A DNA stretch of 64,000 nt from Gammaproteobacteria bacterium (GTDB taxonomy: Bacteria > Pseudomonadota > Gammaproteobacteria > Burkholderiales > Gallionellaceae). Of the stretch, positions 24,326 through 33,042 are shown piece by piece. The position numbers and the translations under genes were made by a program. Numbering within the stretch: position 1 is the first letter of the stretch; each line of letters opens with the position of its first letter. The DNA is taken from NCBI GenBank assembly GCA_018820925.1, contig JAHJNJ010000036.1, forward strand, positions 186,001 to 250,000. Direction: 5' to 3'. The notes beneath the pieces are model-generated. The model did no database searches. It had not been told where the DNA came from and saw only the letters and a program-made list of their open reading frames with translations.

Positions 24326-25828
24326 TTATGCGACTTTCTGTTGTTCGTCCAACTTCGCATCCAGCTTGCCCTCCACACGCATCTCTTCATACACCTTGAG
24401 AATCGCGTCCTCGATGGGTTCCATCGCGTGCTCGCCGTTGGGTTGTATGCCCGCGGCTTCCAGCGGCCCCCAGGGTTCGTAGCCGACCTTGCTGCACAGC
24501 ACGGCCTCGCAACCGGCCAGTACCTTCAGCGTCTTGTCCAGTACGCTTTCGCCATCGCCGCAGCTGATGTCGCCTTCGCAGTACGGCGTGGTCTTGCGGT
24601 GGCCGATGAAGCGCACGCCTTCCGAAGAGGCTTCATAGATCAGGAACTCGCCCGCGTGGCCGAAGTGTTCGTTGATCACGCCGCCGCCCTTGGTGGCGAC
24701 CGCCATCAGTACCGCTCGCGTGGCTTCTTTCTTCTTGAGTCCCTGGATGTTGACGATCTGCACCTTGGCTTCCTTGGCCAGACGTTTGCTTTCCAGTTCT
24801 TCGTTGATGGCCGCATGCACCTGTGCGCGCATCTTCATCGCTTCCGGATAATTGATCTCCATCTGCTCGATCTTGTCCATGGTGAACTCGGAACCTCTAT
24901 CCTCGCCCAGCAAGCCCACCGCATCGGCGCGGCACTGGCGGCAGTGGCGCATCATGTTCATGTCGCCCGCGCAGGCGTCCTGCAAGGCTTGCAGTTCCTC
25001 GTTGGTCGGACCGCGCTGGCCGGTGAGGCCGTAATAAGTGCCGTGCTCCGCTTCCGAGATCAGCGGCATCACGTTGTGCAGGAAAGCGCCCTTGGCTTTC
25101 ACGATCTTCGACACTTCTTCCAGATGCTTGTCGTTCACGCCGGGGATCATCACCGAATTCACTTTCACCAGGATGCCCTTGGCGACCAGCATCTCCAGCC
25201 CCTTCTGCTGCTGCTCGATGAGGATGGCGGCGGCTTCGCGGCCCTTGATGCGCTTGTTCTTCCAGAAAATCCACGGATAGATTTGCGCGCCCACATCGGG
25301 ATCGACGCAGTTGATGGTGATGGTCACGTGGTCGATGTTGTACTGCGACAATTGCTCGACCTGCTCGGGCAGCGACAGGCCGTTGGTCGACACGCACAGC
25401 TTGATGTCCGGCGCCTGCTCGGACAACATGCGGAACGTCTCGAAGGTGCGCTCCGGGTTGGCCAAAGGATCGCCGGGGCCGGCGATGCCCAGCACCGTCA
25501 TTTGCGGAATGGTCGCCGCAACGGCCAATACTTTCTTTACTGCCTGCACCGGATGGTGCAACTCGGATACCACGCCGGGGCGCGACTCGTTGGCGCAGTC
25601 GTATTTGCGGTTGCAGTAATTACATTGGATGTTGCAGGCCGGGGCTACCGCCACATGCATGCGTGCGAAGTAATGGTGCGCTTCTTCGGAATAGCAGGGA
25701 TGGTTGAATACTTTCTGGCGGATGTGCTCCGGCAGGTGGCTCATTTGTTCATCCTTCGATCCGCATGATCCGGCGGAACACCCACCCTGCTTGGGGGCTT
25801 CGGCGACTGCGATGTTGATGACGGGCAT
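24326..25828 (-). CDS. nifB: NifB, radical SAM FeMo-cofactor precursor (NifB-co) synthase
   Basis: NifB fuses two [4Fe-4S] clusters with a SAM-derived carbide and a sulfur to give the 8Fe core of FeMo-co. The 500-residue protein has the SAM-cluster motif CNIQCNYC near residue 65, further NifB cysteines in CRQCRAD, and a C-terminal NifX-like domain from about residue 385 (KGGGVINEHFGHAGEFLIY). Only the two-domain form is expected in proteobacteria. GGAGG lies 14 bases before the ATG at 25828 but 8 bases before an in-frame GTG at 25834, so translation may begin two codons earlier. Transcription is predicted from the sigma-54 promoter at 25871-25885. Confidence 0.96.
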   Translation of the reverse strand: MPVINIAVAEAPKQGGCSAGSCGSKDEQMSHLPEHIRQKVFNHPCYSEEAHHYFARMHVAVAPACNIQCNYCNRKYDCANESRPGVVSELHHPVQAVKKVLAVAATIPQMTVLGIAGPGDPLANPERTFETFRMLSEQAPDIKLCVSTNGLSLPEQVEQLSQYNIDHVTITINCVDPDVGAQIYPWIFWKNKRIKGREAAAILIEQQQKGLEMLVAKGILVKVNSVMIPGVNDKHLEEVSKIVKAKGAFLHNVMPLISEAEHGTYYGLTGQRGPTNEELQALQDACAGDMNMMRHCRQCRADAVGLLGEDRGSEFTMDKIEQMEINYPEAMKMRAQVHAAINEELESKRLAKEAKVQIVNIQGLKKKEATRAVLMAVATKGGGVINEHFGHAGEFLIYEASSEGVRFIGHRKTTPYCEGDISCGDGESVLDKTLKVLAGCEAVLCSKVGYEPWGPLEAAGIQPNGEHAMEPIEDAILKVYEEMRVEGKLDAKLDEQQKVA

Positions 25829-25870
25829 TTGCACGGTTTTATCCTCCGACTGACGTTTGGCTGGATATGA

Positions 25871-25885
25871 GCAAACTGCGTGCCT
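25871..25885 (-). promoter_or_regulatory. Sigma-54 (-24/-12) promoter of nifB
   Basis: On the minus strand the sequence is AGGCAC-GCAGT-TTGC, one mismatch from TGGCAC-N5-TTGC, with the essential GG and GC dinucleotides correctly spaced. The predicted start point is about 25859, giving a 25-31 base leader that contains the GGAGG ribosome site of nifB. Confidence 0.82.
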
Positions 25886-25946
25886 GTCCAAAACCGTCAG
25901 ATAACCCATTGTTTTATAGAGACGCAAAATCCGGGCGGGCATTGAC

Positions 25947-25962
25947 TGTTGCAAACTACACA
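25947..25962. promoter_or_regulatory. NifA upstream activator sequence 1
   Basis: TGT-TGCAAACTAC-ACA exactly matches the NifA site TGT-N10-ACA. It is centred about 95 bp upstream of the predicted nifB start point, a standard distance for looping activation. Confidence 0.75.
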
Positions 25963-25979
25963 TGAAACTTGCGGGCGCT

Positions 25980-25995
25980 TGTGGTGAAGCCGACA
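25980..25995. promoter_or_regulatory. NifA upstream activator sequence 2
   Basis: TGT-GGTGAAGCCG-ACA is a second exact TGT-N10-ACA match. Its centre is 33 bp from site 1, close to three helical turns, so two NifA dimers could bind on the same DNA face. It lies about 150 bp from the divergent plus-strand start point. Confidence 0.7.
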
Positions 25996-26112
25996 AAATT
26001 CCGGGGCACATTGTTTGCGGGTGAGAGGTAGGGCTTGAAAGGCATTTTGTGCGAGCGTTAAACGTGCATTGCGTCAGTGAGTTAGTTAAATCCCGCCACG
26101 ATTGCTTTGCAC

Positions 26113-26127
26113 TGGCACTGTAATTGC
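26113..26127 (+). promoter_or_regulatory. Sigma-54 (-24/-12) promoter of the divergent Fe-S protein gene
   Basis: TGGCAC-TGTAA-TTGC is a perfect match to the -24/-12 consensus. The predicted start point is about 26139, only three bases before the first ATG of the downstream gene. Confidence 0.85.
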
Positions 26128-26141
26128 CTCTGCAATAAACC

Positions 26142-27524
26142 ATGAAGAAACATCATCTCGACTGGTCCGCCTACGAAACCGCCGGACAGGGCGACGCCTA
26201 TGCGGGCATTCCCGCCACCGGCGGGGATTTTGCCAAGGCGGTGGCGGTGTGCATCAGCGACAAGCTGTGCCAGCGCACGCCGAAGGGTGTCATGTGCCCG
26301 AGCTTTCGCGCCACAGACGATGCCGCGCACTCGCCGGGCGGCAGGGTGACGGTACTCAAGGCCGCATTGAACGGCGAACTCGGCGAGAATCCTTTTGCCG
26401 ATCCAGGATTGGCCGAGGTCATGGATCTTTGCGTCGGTTGCAAAGGCTGCAAGCGCGAGTGCGCCAACCAGGTGGATATGGCCGCGATCAAGATCGAGTA
26501 CCAGGCGCAGCGCAATGAACAACTGGGCGTGCCGCTGCGCGACCGGCTGGTGGCGGGTTTGCCCAAATGGCTGCGTCATCGCCGCCTGTTGCGCAGCCTG
26601 ATCCGCTGGCGCAATCGCACACCTTGGCTGGCGAAACTGGGCGAAAGATTTCTCGGCATCTCGGCCAAACGAAAACTTCCCGAGCCGTCCACCACTCCGT
26701 TCGTACTGAGTAGCGAAGCGTATCGAAGTATGAACGATGGCGAAGCACAGGCCGAGGCAGATAGCAAAGAAGTCATCCTGTTCGTCGATACTTTCGCCCT
26801 GCACTTCGAACCGGAAATTGCACAGGCCGCGCATCAGGTGCTGACTGCCGCAGGTTATCGCGTCAGCACCCTGCAAGCGCTGCCGGATGACAAGGAGCCG
26901 GAGCGCGCCCTGTGTTGCGGGCGCACGTATCTTTCGCTGGGGCAAGTGGAAGCCGCGCGCTACGAGGCTCAACGCTTGCAAAGCGCATTGCGTCCGGCAC
27001 TGGCCGCAGGCACGCCCATCGTCGGGCTGGAACCCTCGTGCATTTTGTCGCTGCGCGACGATCACCTGAAACTCGGTCTGGGCGAGGAAGCGCTGGCGCT
27101 GTCAAAGCAGGTTTACCTGCTCGAAGAATTCATCGCGCGCGAACATGACCGCAAACGTTTTAATCTCGAATTCAAACCGCTGGCCCGCAGCAAGACGCTG
27201 GTACACGGACATTGCCATCAGAAAGCGGTCGGCGCGATGAAGTCGTTGCGCAAAGTGTTGCGTTTGATTCCCGGGTTCGAGTTTGAATTTATCGAGGCGA
27301 GTTGTTGCGGCATGTCGGGCAGCTTCGGGCTGGAGGCGGAGCATGCCGACATTTCCATGCAAATGGCGGAAATCGATTTGCTGCCCGCGCTGCGTGCCGC
27401 GCCCGCCGACGCCACCATTCTCGCCAACGGATTTTCCTGCCGCCACCAGATCCGCGAAGGCGCGGAGCGCAAACCGATACACGTCGCCTTGCTGTTGCGC
27501 GACGCACTTTTTACAAAGGAATAA
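26142..27524 (+). CDS. (Fe-S)-binding CCG-domain oxidoreductase subunit, predicted NifA-regulated
   Basis: The 460-residue protein has an N-terminal pair of 4Fe-4S motifs (CISDKLCQRTPKGVMCPSF and CVGCKGCKRECANQVDM) and two CCG-type cysteine domains (ALCCGRTYLS..., SCILSLRDDH, HGHCHQKAVG, EASCCGMSGSFG). It matches the iron-sulfur half of D-lactate/2-hydroxyglutarate dehydrogenase-type fusion proteins, here without the FAD domain. Such proteins pass electrons from a flavin enzyme or form heterodisulfide-type clusters. The sigma-54 promoter ends so close to the ATG that the mRNA would be almost leaderless; a downstream GTG (26241 or 26247) is an alternative start. A role in electron supply to nitrogenase is inferred from regulation. 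Confidence 0.87.
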   Translation: MKKHHLDWSAYETAGQGDAYAGIPATGGDFAKAVAVCISDKLCQRTPKGVMCPSFRATDDAAHSPGGRVTVLKAALNGELGENPFADPGLAEVMDLCVGCKGCKRECANQVDMAAIKIEYQAQRNEQLGVPLRDRLVAGLPKWLRHRRLLRSLIRWRNRTPWLAKLGERFLGISAKRKLPEPSTTPFVLSSEAYRSMNDGEAQAEADSKEVILFVDTFALHFEPEIAQAAHQVLTAAGYRVSTLQALPDDKEPERALCCGRTYLSLGQVEAARYEAQRLQSALRPALAAGTPIVGLEPSCILSLRDDHLKLGLGEEALALSKQVYLLEEFIAREHDRKRFNLEFKPLARSKTLVHGHCHQKAVGAMKSLRKVLRLIPGFEFEFIEASCCGMSGSFGLEAEHADISMQMAEIDLLPALRAAPADATILANGFSCRHQIREGAERKPIHVALLLRDALFTKE

Positions 27525-27526
27525 AT

Positions 27527-27877
27527 ATGCTGACCGCTGCCATGCTGGGAATCATTGAAAAGATCGGGCTGGACATCATGATCCTGACCGACGAAGTCGA
27601 CGCGGACGAATTTTTCGCCAGCCGCATGACGCGGGCGCGCACGCTGCAACTCATGCGCAGTCTGGTGCAGACCGTTTCCAACTTGCCCGCCGGAACGTGC
27701 GAACGTTTGCCGCAAATCGATTGGGCCGCCTGGGCGGCATTGCGAATCGTGCTCACCAATCCGGCGCGGCACAAATTCCAGATCTGGGTGGCGATCCGGG
27801 AGCTCACCCCGCTGACCGTGCAGCAACTCAAAAGCTACAGGAAAATACAACCGCAGCTGTTTGCCATGGTGCTGTGA
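27527..27877 (+). CDS. Small conserved-looking protein coupled to the Fe-S protein gene
   Basis: A 116-residue helical soluble protein starting 2 bp after the Fe-S protein stop, with AAAGGA seven bases before the ATG. It has an acidic first half (EKIGLDIMILTDEVDADEFF) and several tryptophans (DWAAWAALRIVL). No cysteine cluster or domain is recognised. Joint transcription from the sigma-54 promoter implies a nitrogen-fixation role, perhaps as partner of the Fe-S protein, but this is inference. Confidence 0.75.
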   Translation: MLTAAMLGIIEKIGLDIMILTDEVDADEFFASRMTRARTLQLMRSLVQTVSNLPAGTCERLPQIDWAAWAALRIVLTNPARHKFQIWVAIRELTPLTVQQLKSYRKIQPQLFAMVL

Positions 27878-27892
27878 GTCGTCGCCTGCCGT

Positions 27893-29671
27893 TCACGAAT
27901 ACAGGCCGGCCAATTTCATTCCGCTTGGCGCAGCCGGCTTTTCCCGGGCGGGCAGGGTTTTCAATTCCAGCAATGCTGCGCCCTGCCATTTGCCGTCGGT
28001 ATAGCAGGCGCGGTCGAGCTGGTGCAGCAAGGGTTTGAATGTTTCATCGTCCAGCCGTTCTGCCAGGGCTTTGAGACCGGTGGGCGGATCCTGCGGCCAG
28101 GTTGCGTGTGCCCAGTCGAGCAGGCGGCGGCGCGCGGCGGGCGCGTCGTTGTTCCGGCACGCCTGCTGGAAAGCCTTGCGCGCTTCGGCCACGCGCGGGG
28201 CGGAGACAGCAGGCATCATCGGCTCGCTACTCCGGGCGGGAGGTTGCTTTGCATGCCGCCGGCTGCTCAGCCACCAGGCCGAGAGCGTGCCCAGCCAGAG
28301 GATGGCGAAAACGAGACTGATCCAGTTCCAGCGATCGTTCGTACTGGAATTTTCCGTGGCGTTGAGTGAGGTTGAAACTGTGGGTCGCCCGGAAGAATCG
28401 ATATTCTGGTTTGGCGGCGCCGTGCTGATGGCAACGCCGCCCGAACCGGGCAGCACATCCAGCGTGCGTGCGGGCAGGTTGATTTCGCGCTGGGTATTCT
28501 TCTCGGTATCCCACCACACCAGATGCAGTGCGGGAATTTCATAACGACCCGGCGTGTTGGCGATGATGGCGATGTCCTGATCGCGTGTGCCGACGATGCC
28601 GTTGCCGCGCGCATCATTGTTCAAGCGCGGCTGATCCGGATAGGCGCGCAAACCGTCCGGCAATTGCATGAGCTGGCCCAGGTCGGGCAGTTGCGCTGCG
28701 GTCAGTCCCTGCGCGCTCAGATGCAAATGGCGGGTGACGGGGTCGCCCGCGTGAATCGGTCCGTTGCCGGGTTGCCAGCTTTCTTCCAGCGTCACATTTT
28801 GCGCCGGCAGCCAGTCGCCGCCGTTGAAACCGGCCGGGCGCGGGCGCACGTTCAACACCACCGGGTCGCTCTGGATGCGAATCGGTCTTGTCGCATTCAT
28901 CATGCCGGCAAAAGGATTGCGTCCGAAGATACTGCCAAAGTTGCCGAACGGATCGTTGTTGTTGCGCGTGTCCTGCACCTGCGCATTGAGCACGGCCCCG
29001 TCCAGTTGCACCTTGCCGCTACGTTGCGGAAACAGCAGGTACTTGCGTTCGATGACCTGGTAGCTTGTGCCGTTGCGCGTCTCGTTGGTCTGCCTGTCCT
29101 GCCCCAATTGCTGCACCAGCACATCGTTGTTCGGCTGCAGGTCGAGGCTGGCCTGGTACAGCGGCTGGTCGGTATAAATGCGCACCGTCAGCGGAATGGC
29201 CGCCTGCACGTACGGCTGCTTCTGTTCCGGTGTCGCGGTAACGAATACATGCGCGGCATTTCCCGTCGGCGCGTTTCCTGCGGACGCATTTCCGGATGGG
29301 CCGGATACGCCACTGCTGCTCACTTCCAGCGGCAGGAAGGGCGTGGACTCCCCGTCCCATTGCAATGCGGGGATGTGCAGCTTGCCGCTGCGTTTCGGCA
29401 ACAGCATGAGACTGATCTGCACCTGCGACTTCATTTTGCCGTTGATGATCTGGATGTTGGAACCCGAACTGCGCCCCACGATCTGGAAATCCTGCTTGAG
29501 CGGGCCCAGGTCGGGCTGGCTGTCGGTCTGGCCGTCGTGTTGCAATGTGAGCTGCACCGTTTCACCCGGGCCGACCTGGTCATGATCCAGTTGCGCGGTG
29601 ACCGTTGCGGTGGCGGGCAGGCTCAGGCCTAAAAATATGAACGCGAAAAAAATGCGGAATGCGTATTTCAT
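27893..29671 (-). CDS. batD: BatD, membrane-anchored protein of the MoxR/Bat (oxygen tolerance) operon
   Basis: A 592-residue protein with signal peptide (LGLSLPATATVTAQLD), several Ig-like beta domains (ETVQLTLQHDG..., the BatD region VGRSSGSNIQIINGKM), and a membrane helix near residue 450 (WISLVFAILWLGTLSAWWL) followed by a cytoplasmic helical tail. This is the BatD layout: large periplasmic part held by one C-proximal helix. The start is chosen at the signal peptide; it overlaps batC by 4 bp. Last gene of the operon. Exact function in the Bat complex is unknown. Confidence 0.88.
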   Translation of the reverse strand: MKYAFRIFFAFIFLGLSLPATATVTAQLDHDQVGPGETVQLTLQHDGQTDSQPDLGPLKQDFQIVGRSSGSNIQIINGKMKSQVQISLMLLPKRSGKLHIPALQWDGESTPFLPLEVSSSGVSGPSGNASAGNAPTGNAAHVFVTATPEQKQPYVQAAIPLTVRIYTDQPLYQASLDLQPNNDVLVQQLGQDRQTNETRNGTSYQVIERKYLLFPQRSGKVQLDGAVLNAQVQDTRNNNDPFGNFGSIFGRNPFAGMMNATRPIRIQSDPVVLNVRPRPAGFNGGDWLPAQNVTLEESWQPGNGPIHAGDPVTRHLHLSAQGLTAAQLPDLGQLMQLPDGLRAYPDQPRLNNDARGNGIVGTRDQDIAIIANTPGRYEIPALHLVWWDTEKNTQREINLPARTLDVLPGSGGVAISTAPPNQNIDSSGRPTVSTSLNATENSSTNDRWNWISLVFAILWLGTLSAWWLSSRRHAKQPPARSSEPMMPAVSAPRVAEARKAFQQACRNNDAPAARRRLLDWAHATWPQDPPTGLKALAERLDDETFKPLLHQLDRACYTDGKWQGAALLELKTLPAREKPAAPSGMKLAGLYS

Positions 29672-30546
29672 TGTTGTCTTCCTTGCTGTCGGATCATATG
29701 CTCGATCATGAATTTGCGCCTTAACAAACCGCCCGGATCGTCGGGAATGGCGCGCAGCCATTGCTCTTGCGCAAGTTGCTGTTCGCTGACGGGGGCATCC
29801 GAGGGTGCGCGTGCATTGCCTGCAGGCGCCTTGCCCAGCGCGGCGGCCGCATCGCGTCTGGCTTGTTCCGCGTCGTTGGCCTGGGCTTGATTCTGTTGCC
29901 CGGACGGGTTGGGCTGGTTTGAATCGGGTTGTCCGGTTTGCTGTTGATCCTTGTTTCCTTCCTTGCCTTGTCCGCTCTTGCCTTGTTGCTGTTTGCCGTC
30001 CTGATTCTGGCCGGACGAATCCTGCTTGTCCGAATTATTCTGGGCGTCGTCCTGCTTGCTGCCGTTCTTGTCGCCGGATTGCCCCGACTGTTTCTGGTCG
30101 CCGTTCTTGTCGTCTTTGGAAGACACGTCCTTATCCGGTGCAGATTTGTTTTGCGGCGGTTGCTGTTGCAACGCCTTGGCCACCAGGTCGCGATTGTGGC
30201 GCGCATCCTTGTCGTTGGGATCCTGTGCCAGCGCCGCATCGTAGGCCTTGAGCGCTTCCTCGAGTTGTCCCGCCTGTGCCAGCGCGTTGCCACGGTTGTA
30301 GTTGGCGTTGCTGTCGTCGAAGGCGGAGAAATGATTTGCCGCATTGGCATAATCGCCGGCCTGCAGCTCGGCGTACGCCTTGCGCCGCGGGTCGCTGTAG
30401 GTTTGCGCGGCCGCCGCCGCATCGCCTTTTTGCATCAGCCGCTCGCCCTGCTGGTCGGCGTTGTGCCACAGCTTGTCCCAGAAGTTGCCTGCCTGCGCAT
30501 TGGCAGTCCACAGCAACAGCATGAATAGAAAAAGTCCGCGTTTCAT
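29668..30546 (-). CDS. batC: BatC-like TPR protein with Gln/Asn/Lys-rich linker
   Basis: A 292-residue exported protein: signal peptide (FLFMLLLWTANAQA), two TPR units (about residues 55-130: ELQAGDYANAANHFSAFDDS, NALAQAGQLEEALKAYDAAL), then ~90 residues of extreme Gln, Asn, Lys, Ser and Gly content, then a short helical end (WLRAIPDDPGGLLRRKFMIEH). BatC is the TPR partner of the VWA proteins BatA and BatB. ATGA overlaps join it to batB and batD. The low-complexity linker is probably disordered. Confidence 0.85.
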   Translation of the reverse strand: MKRGLFLFMLLLWTANAQAGNFWDKLWHNADQQGERLMQKGDAAAAAQTYSDPRRKAYAELQAGDYANAANHFSAFDDSNANYNRGNALAQAGQLEEALKAYDAALAQDPNDKDARHNRDLVAKALQQQPPQNKSAPDKDVSSKDDKNGDQKQSGQSGDKNGSKQDDAQNNSDKQDSSGQNQDGKQQQGKSGQGKEGNKDQQQTGQPDSNQPNPSGQQNQAQANDAEQARRDAAAALGKAPAGNARAPSDAPVSEQQLAQEQWLRAIPDDPGGLLRRKFMIEHMIRQQGRQQ

Positions 30547-31538
30547 AACCACCCCCGCCGCGCCAGCAGTGCCGCCGCCAACAGCAACAGCGGCAATAGC
30601 CACACGCCACCGTCCAGACGGTGCGCCACGCGGATGTCCTTGTTCTCGGTGGCGCGGCTGCTGCGGTCCGCACTGGCTTGCAGATAACCGATCAGGCCCG
30701 GCAGTTGCGCGATCTCCGCATAACGTCCGCCACCGCTCGCCGCCAATTGTTGCAGACGCTCCGTATCCAGCCGCGCCAGATTCAATTGTCCTTTTGCATT
30801 CTGCACAAAGCCGCCGCCCGCCGCGCTTAGCGGCGCGCCGCTACTGGTGCCGATGCCCACGACACTCACCGTGATGTCCTGTGTTTGCAGTTTTTTCGCG
30901 GCGGCGAAGGCGGCGGCCGGATCGCTGAAGCCGTCGGTCAGCACCACCACTTGCGCATTCTTGCCGCCGCCTTGCCTGAGCAACGTGCCCGCCTGTTGCA
31001 GCGCCGGAGCCAGGTTGTCGCCCGCGCTGGGCATGATGTCGGGAGCCAGCGCTGGCAACATCGCGCGTATGGTGGCGACGTCGTCTGTCAGCGGTGTGAC
31101 GGTGTACGGCTCGTCGCTGAAGGCCACCAGTCCCACGCGCGCATCCTGTGCGCCATTGAGCAAATCGTCCAGCGCATAGCGCGCGCGCGTGACGCGGTTG
31201 GGCGTGAGGTCGGCTGCCGTCATGGAGGGCGACAAGTCCAGCACCAGCATCCACGCGCTGCTGCCGCGATAGGCGAGCGAAGGCGCCTGCTGCCAACTGG
31301 GCCCGGCCAGCGCCAGCACCGCGAGTGTCCACGCCAGCGCCAGCCATGGCCAGGGCGACCTGCCGCGTTTGCCGCCGCCGTCGAGGCGCAGGCTGGCCAG
31401 CAATTCCGCATCGATGAGCTGTGCCCAGCCGCCTTCGCCGTTGCGGCGCCGCGCCAGCCACAGGGTCATTCCCCACAGCAGCGGCAGCGCCAGCAGCCAG
31501 GCTGGACGCAAAAATAGAAAATCCCGGATCAACTCCAT
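30543..31538 (-). CDS. batB: BatB, von Willebrand factor A-domain membrane protein
   Basis: A 331-residue protein with two N-terminal membrane helices (FLRPAWLLALPLLWGMTLWL; WPWLALAWTLAVLALAG), a VWA domain whose metal site shows as LDLSPSM, and a C-terminal helix (LLPLLLLAAALLARRGW). The VWA domain binds a divalent metal and a partner acidic residue, probably in the other Bat proteins. GGAG is correctly placed before the ATG at 31538, which overlaps the batA end by 10 bp. Confidence 0.88.
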   Translation of the reverse strand: MELIRDFLFLRPAWLLALPLLWGMTLWLARRRNGEGGWAQLIDAELLASLRLDGGGKRGRSPWPWLALAWTLAVLALAGPSWQQAPSLAYRGSSAWMLVLDLSPSMTAADLTPNRVTRARYALDDLLNGAQDARVGLVAFSDEPYTVTPLTDDVATIRAMLPALAPDIMPSAGDNLAPALQQAGTLLRQGGGKNAQVVVLTDGFSDPAAAFAAAKKLQTQDITVSVVGIGTSSGAPLSAAGGGFVQNAKGQLNLARLDTERLQQLAASGGGRYAEIAQLPGLIGYLQASADRSSRATENKDIRVAHRLDGGVWLLPLLLLAAALLARRGWL

Positions 31539-32503
31539 TTTCTTGTGCTCCATAACACGGCGGGCAAGCTCAACAGCAGGGCTGCACCCAGCGGCCAAGG
31601 AAACCACTCATCACGCGGGCGGTACCACTGCTGCCGCGCATCGCTGGGTTCCAACTGGTCGATGCGCGCGTAAACCTTCTCCAGATTTTTGACATCCGTG
31701 GCGCGGAAATATTCGCCGCCCGTTGTCTTGGCGATGAACTTGAGCGTGTCTTCATCCAGGTCGCTATTGCCGACACTCATGCCGAAGAAGCCGGTCTGAT
31801 CGTTCGAACCCACGCCAATGGTGTAGATGCGCAGTCCGGCGGTCGCGGCCATTTTGGCGGCTTCCTGCGGCGGCATGGCACCGGCGTTGCTGCTGCCGTC
31901 GGTGAGCAGGATCAGCACCATTTCACCTTTGTGTCCCGCCTTGTCCGTGTCATCACGCAAGCGTTTGAGTGCCAGGCCGATGGCATCGCCGATGGCGGTT
32001 TGCTGTCCGGCGATACCAACCATGGCCTCGTTCAGGAATTTGCCCACCGTGTTCAGGTCGGGCGTGAGCGGCGCCTGCAAATACGGCTGGGTGCCGAACA
32101 GGATGAGTCCCACCTGGTCGCCGCTGCGGCGGCGAATGAAATCGCCCGCGACTTTTTGCACCACCTGCAGACGGTTGGCATTGCCGGCCATGTCCTGCGT
32201 GGACATGGAGCCGGAGACATCCACCGCCAGCAACAGGCGGCGTCCTGTTGTCGGCACCGGCAACGGATCGCCCAGCCATTGCGGACGTACTGCGGCGAGC
32301 AGGAGCAGCAGCCAGATCAGCGCGAACAGTACTTTGCGCGCGCGCGACAGACCGTGCGCCTCGGGTGCCGCCGCACCGGCGACCGCGTCGGCGAAAGGCA
32401 GGAACAGCGCCGCACCTTGCGGCCGCGCGGGCGGCATCATCCTGGCAAGCAACCACGGCAGCGGCAACACCAGCAGCATCCACGGCCATTCGAAATGAAT
32501 CAT
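31529..32503 (-). CDS. batA: BatA, von Willebrand factor A-domain membrane protein
   Basis: A 324-residue paralogue of BatB: two N-terminal membrane helices (WMLLVLPLPWLLARM; VLFALIWLLLLLAAV), VWA domain with a canonical MIDAS (AVDVSGSMS, TDGSSNAGAMPP) and a C-terminal helix (WPLGAALLLSLPAVLW). The MIDAS is intact, so metal-dependent ligand binding is expected. It overlaps the DUF4381 gene stop by 4 bp. Confidence 0.9.
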   Translation of the reverse strand: MIHFEWPWMLLVLPLPWLLARMMPPARPQGAALFLPFADAVAGAAAPEAHGLSRARKVLFALIWLLLLLAAVRPQWLGDPLPVPTTGRRLLLAVDVSGSMSTQDMAGNANRLQVVQKVAGDFIRRRSGDQVGLILFGTQPYLQAPLTPDLNTVGKFLNEAMVGIAGQQTAIGDAIGLALKRLRDDTDKAGHKGEMVLILLTDGSSNAGAMPPQEAAKMAATAGLRIYTIGVGSNDQTGFFGMSVGNSDLDEDTLKFIAKTTGGEYFRATDVKNLEKVYARIDQLEPSDARQQWYRPRDEWFPWPLGAALLLSLPAVLWSTRKWS

Positions 32504-32952
32504 CGCCGCCCCCGCAAGAAATTCTGTGCGCCCTGCAACCACGGTGCGCGGTCATACAACATCAAGCCGCCATAGGCTGCACGCAACAAATTTTGTCCTG
32601 CTTCGCCGTCCAGTTCCTTGCCGCCATGCGCGGTGAGAAAAGCCAGCCATTGGTCACCGCTCAGGTTGGCCACCGTCTCGCGGCCATAAGCCGCAATGGC
32701 ATAACGGCGCAGCAAATCCTGCAGTTCGCTTGCGAGTTGAAAATCGTCGTGCACACGGGTTTCCAGTTGCGCGAGTTCGCGCAAGGCGATGCGGCGCAGG
32801 CGTCGCGACGGACGTAAGTACCAGTAGATCAGACCCGCAACAATCAAGACGAGCAGCAGCAACAGCAACCACCAACCCAATGCAGGCGGCCACCAGCCGG
32901 GCGGTAGCGGAGCATGGGGCGGGGCGAGTTGTTTTAGAAATTCGTTGTTCAT
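32500..32952 (-). CDS. DUF4381 membrane protein of the MoxR/Bat operon
   Basis: A 150-residue protein: short proline-rich N-terminus (LAPPHAPLPPGWWPPALGWW), one membrane helix (LLLLLLVLIVAGLIYWYL) and a cytoplasmic helical domain containing LLRRYAIAAYGRETVANLSG and WLAFLTAHGG. This is the DUF4381 pattern found between DUF58 and batA in proteobacterial operons. Its role is unknown. Confidence 0.85.
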   Translation of the reverse strand: MNNEFLKQLAPPHAPLPPGWWPPALGWWLLLLLLVLIVAGLIYWYLRPSRRLRRIALRELAQLETRVHDDFQLASELQDLLRRYAIAAYGRETVANLSGDQWLAFLTAHGGKELDGEAGQNLLRAAYGGLMLYDRAPWLQGAQNFLRGRR

Positions 32953-33042
32953 TTTAAAACCTGAAATTCTAGCCACAGAGCAATAAGTGGGTATTCAACA
33001 TGGTGACGCTTTTAACCCGGATAGTTCATTTGAGCCGAACCT

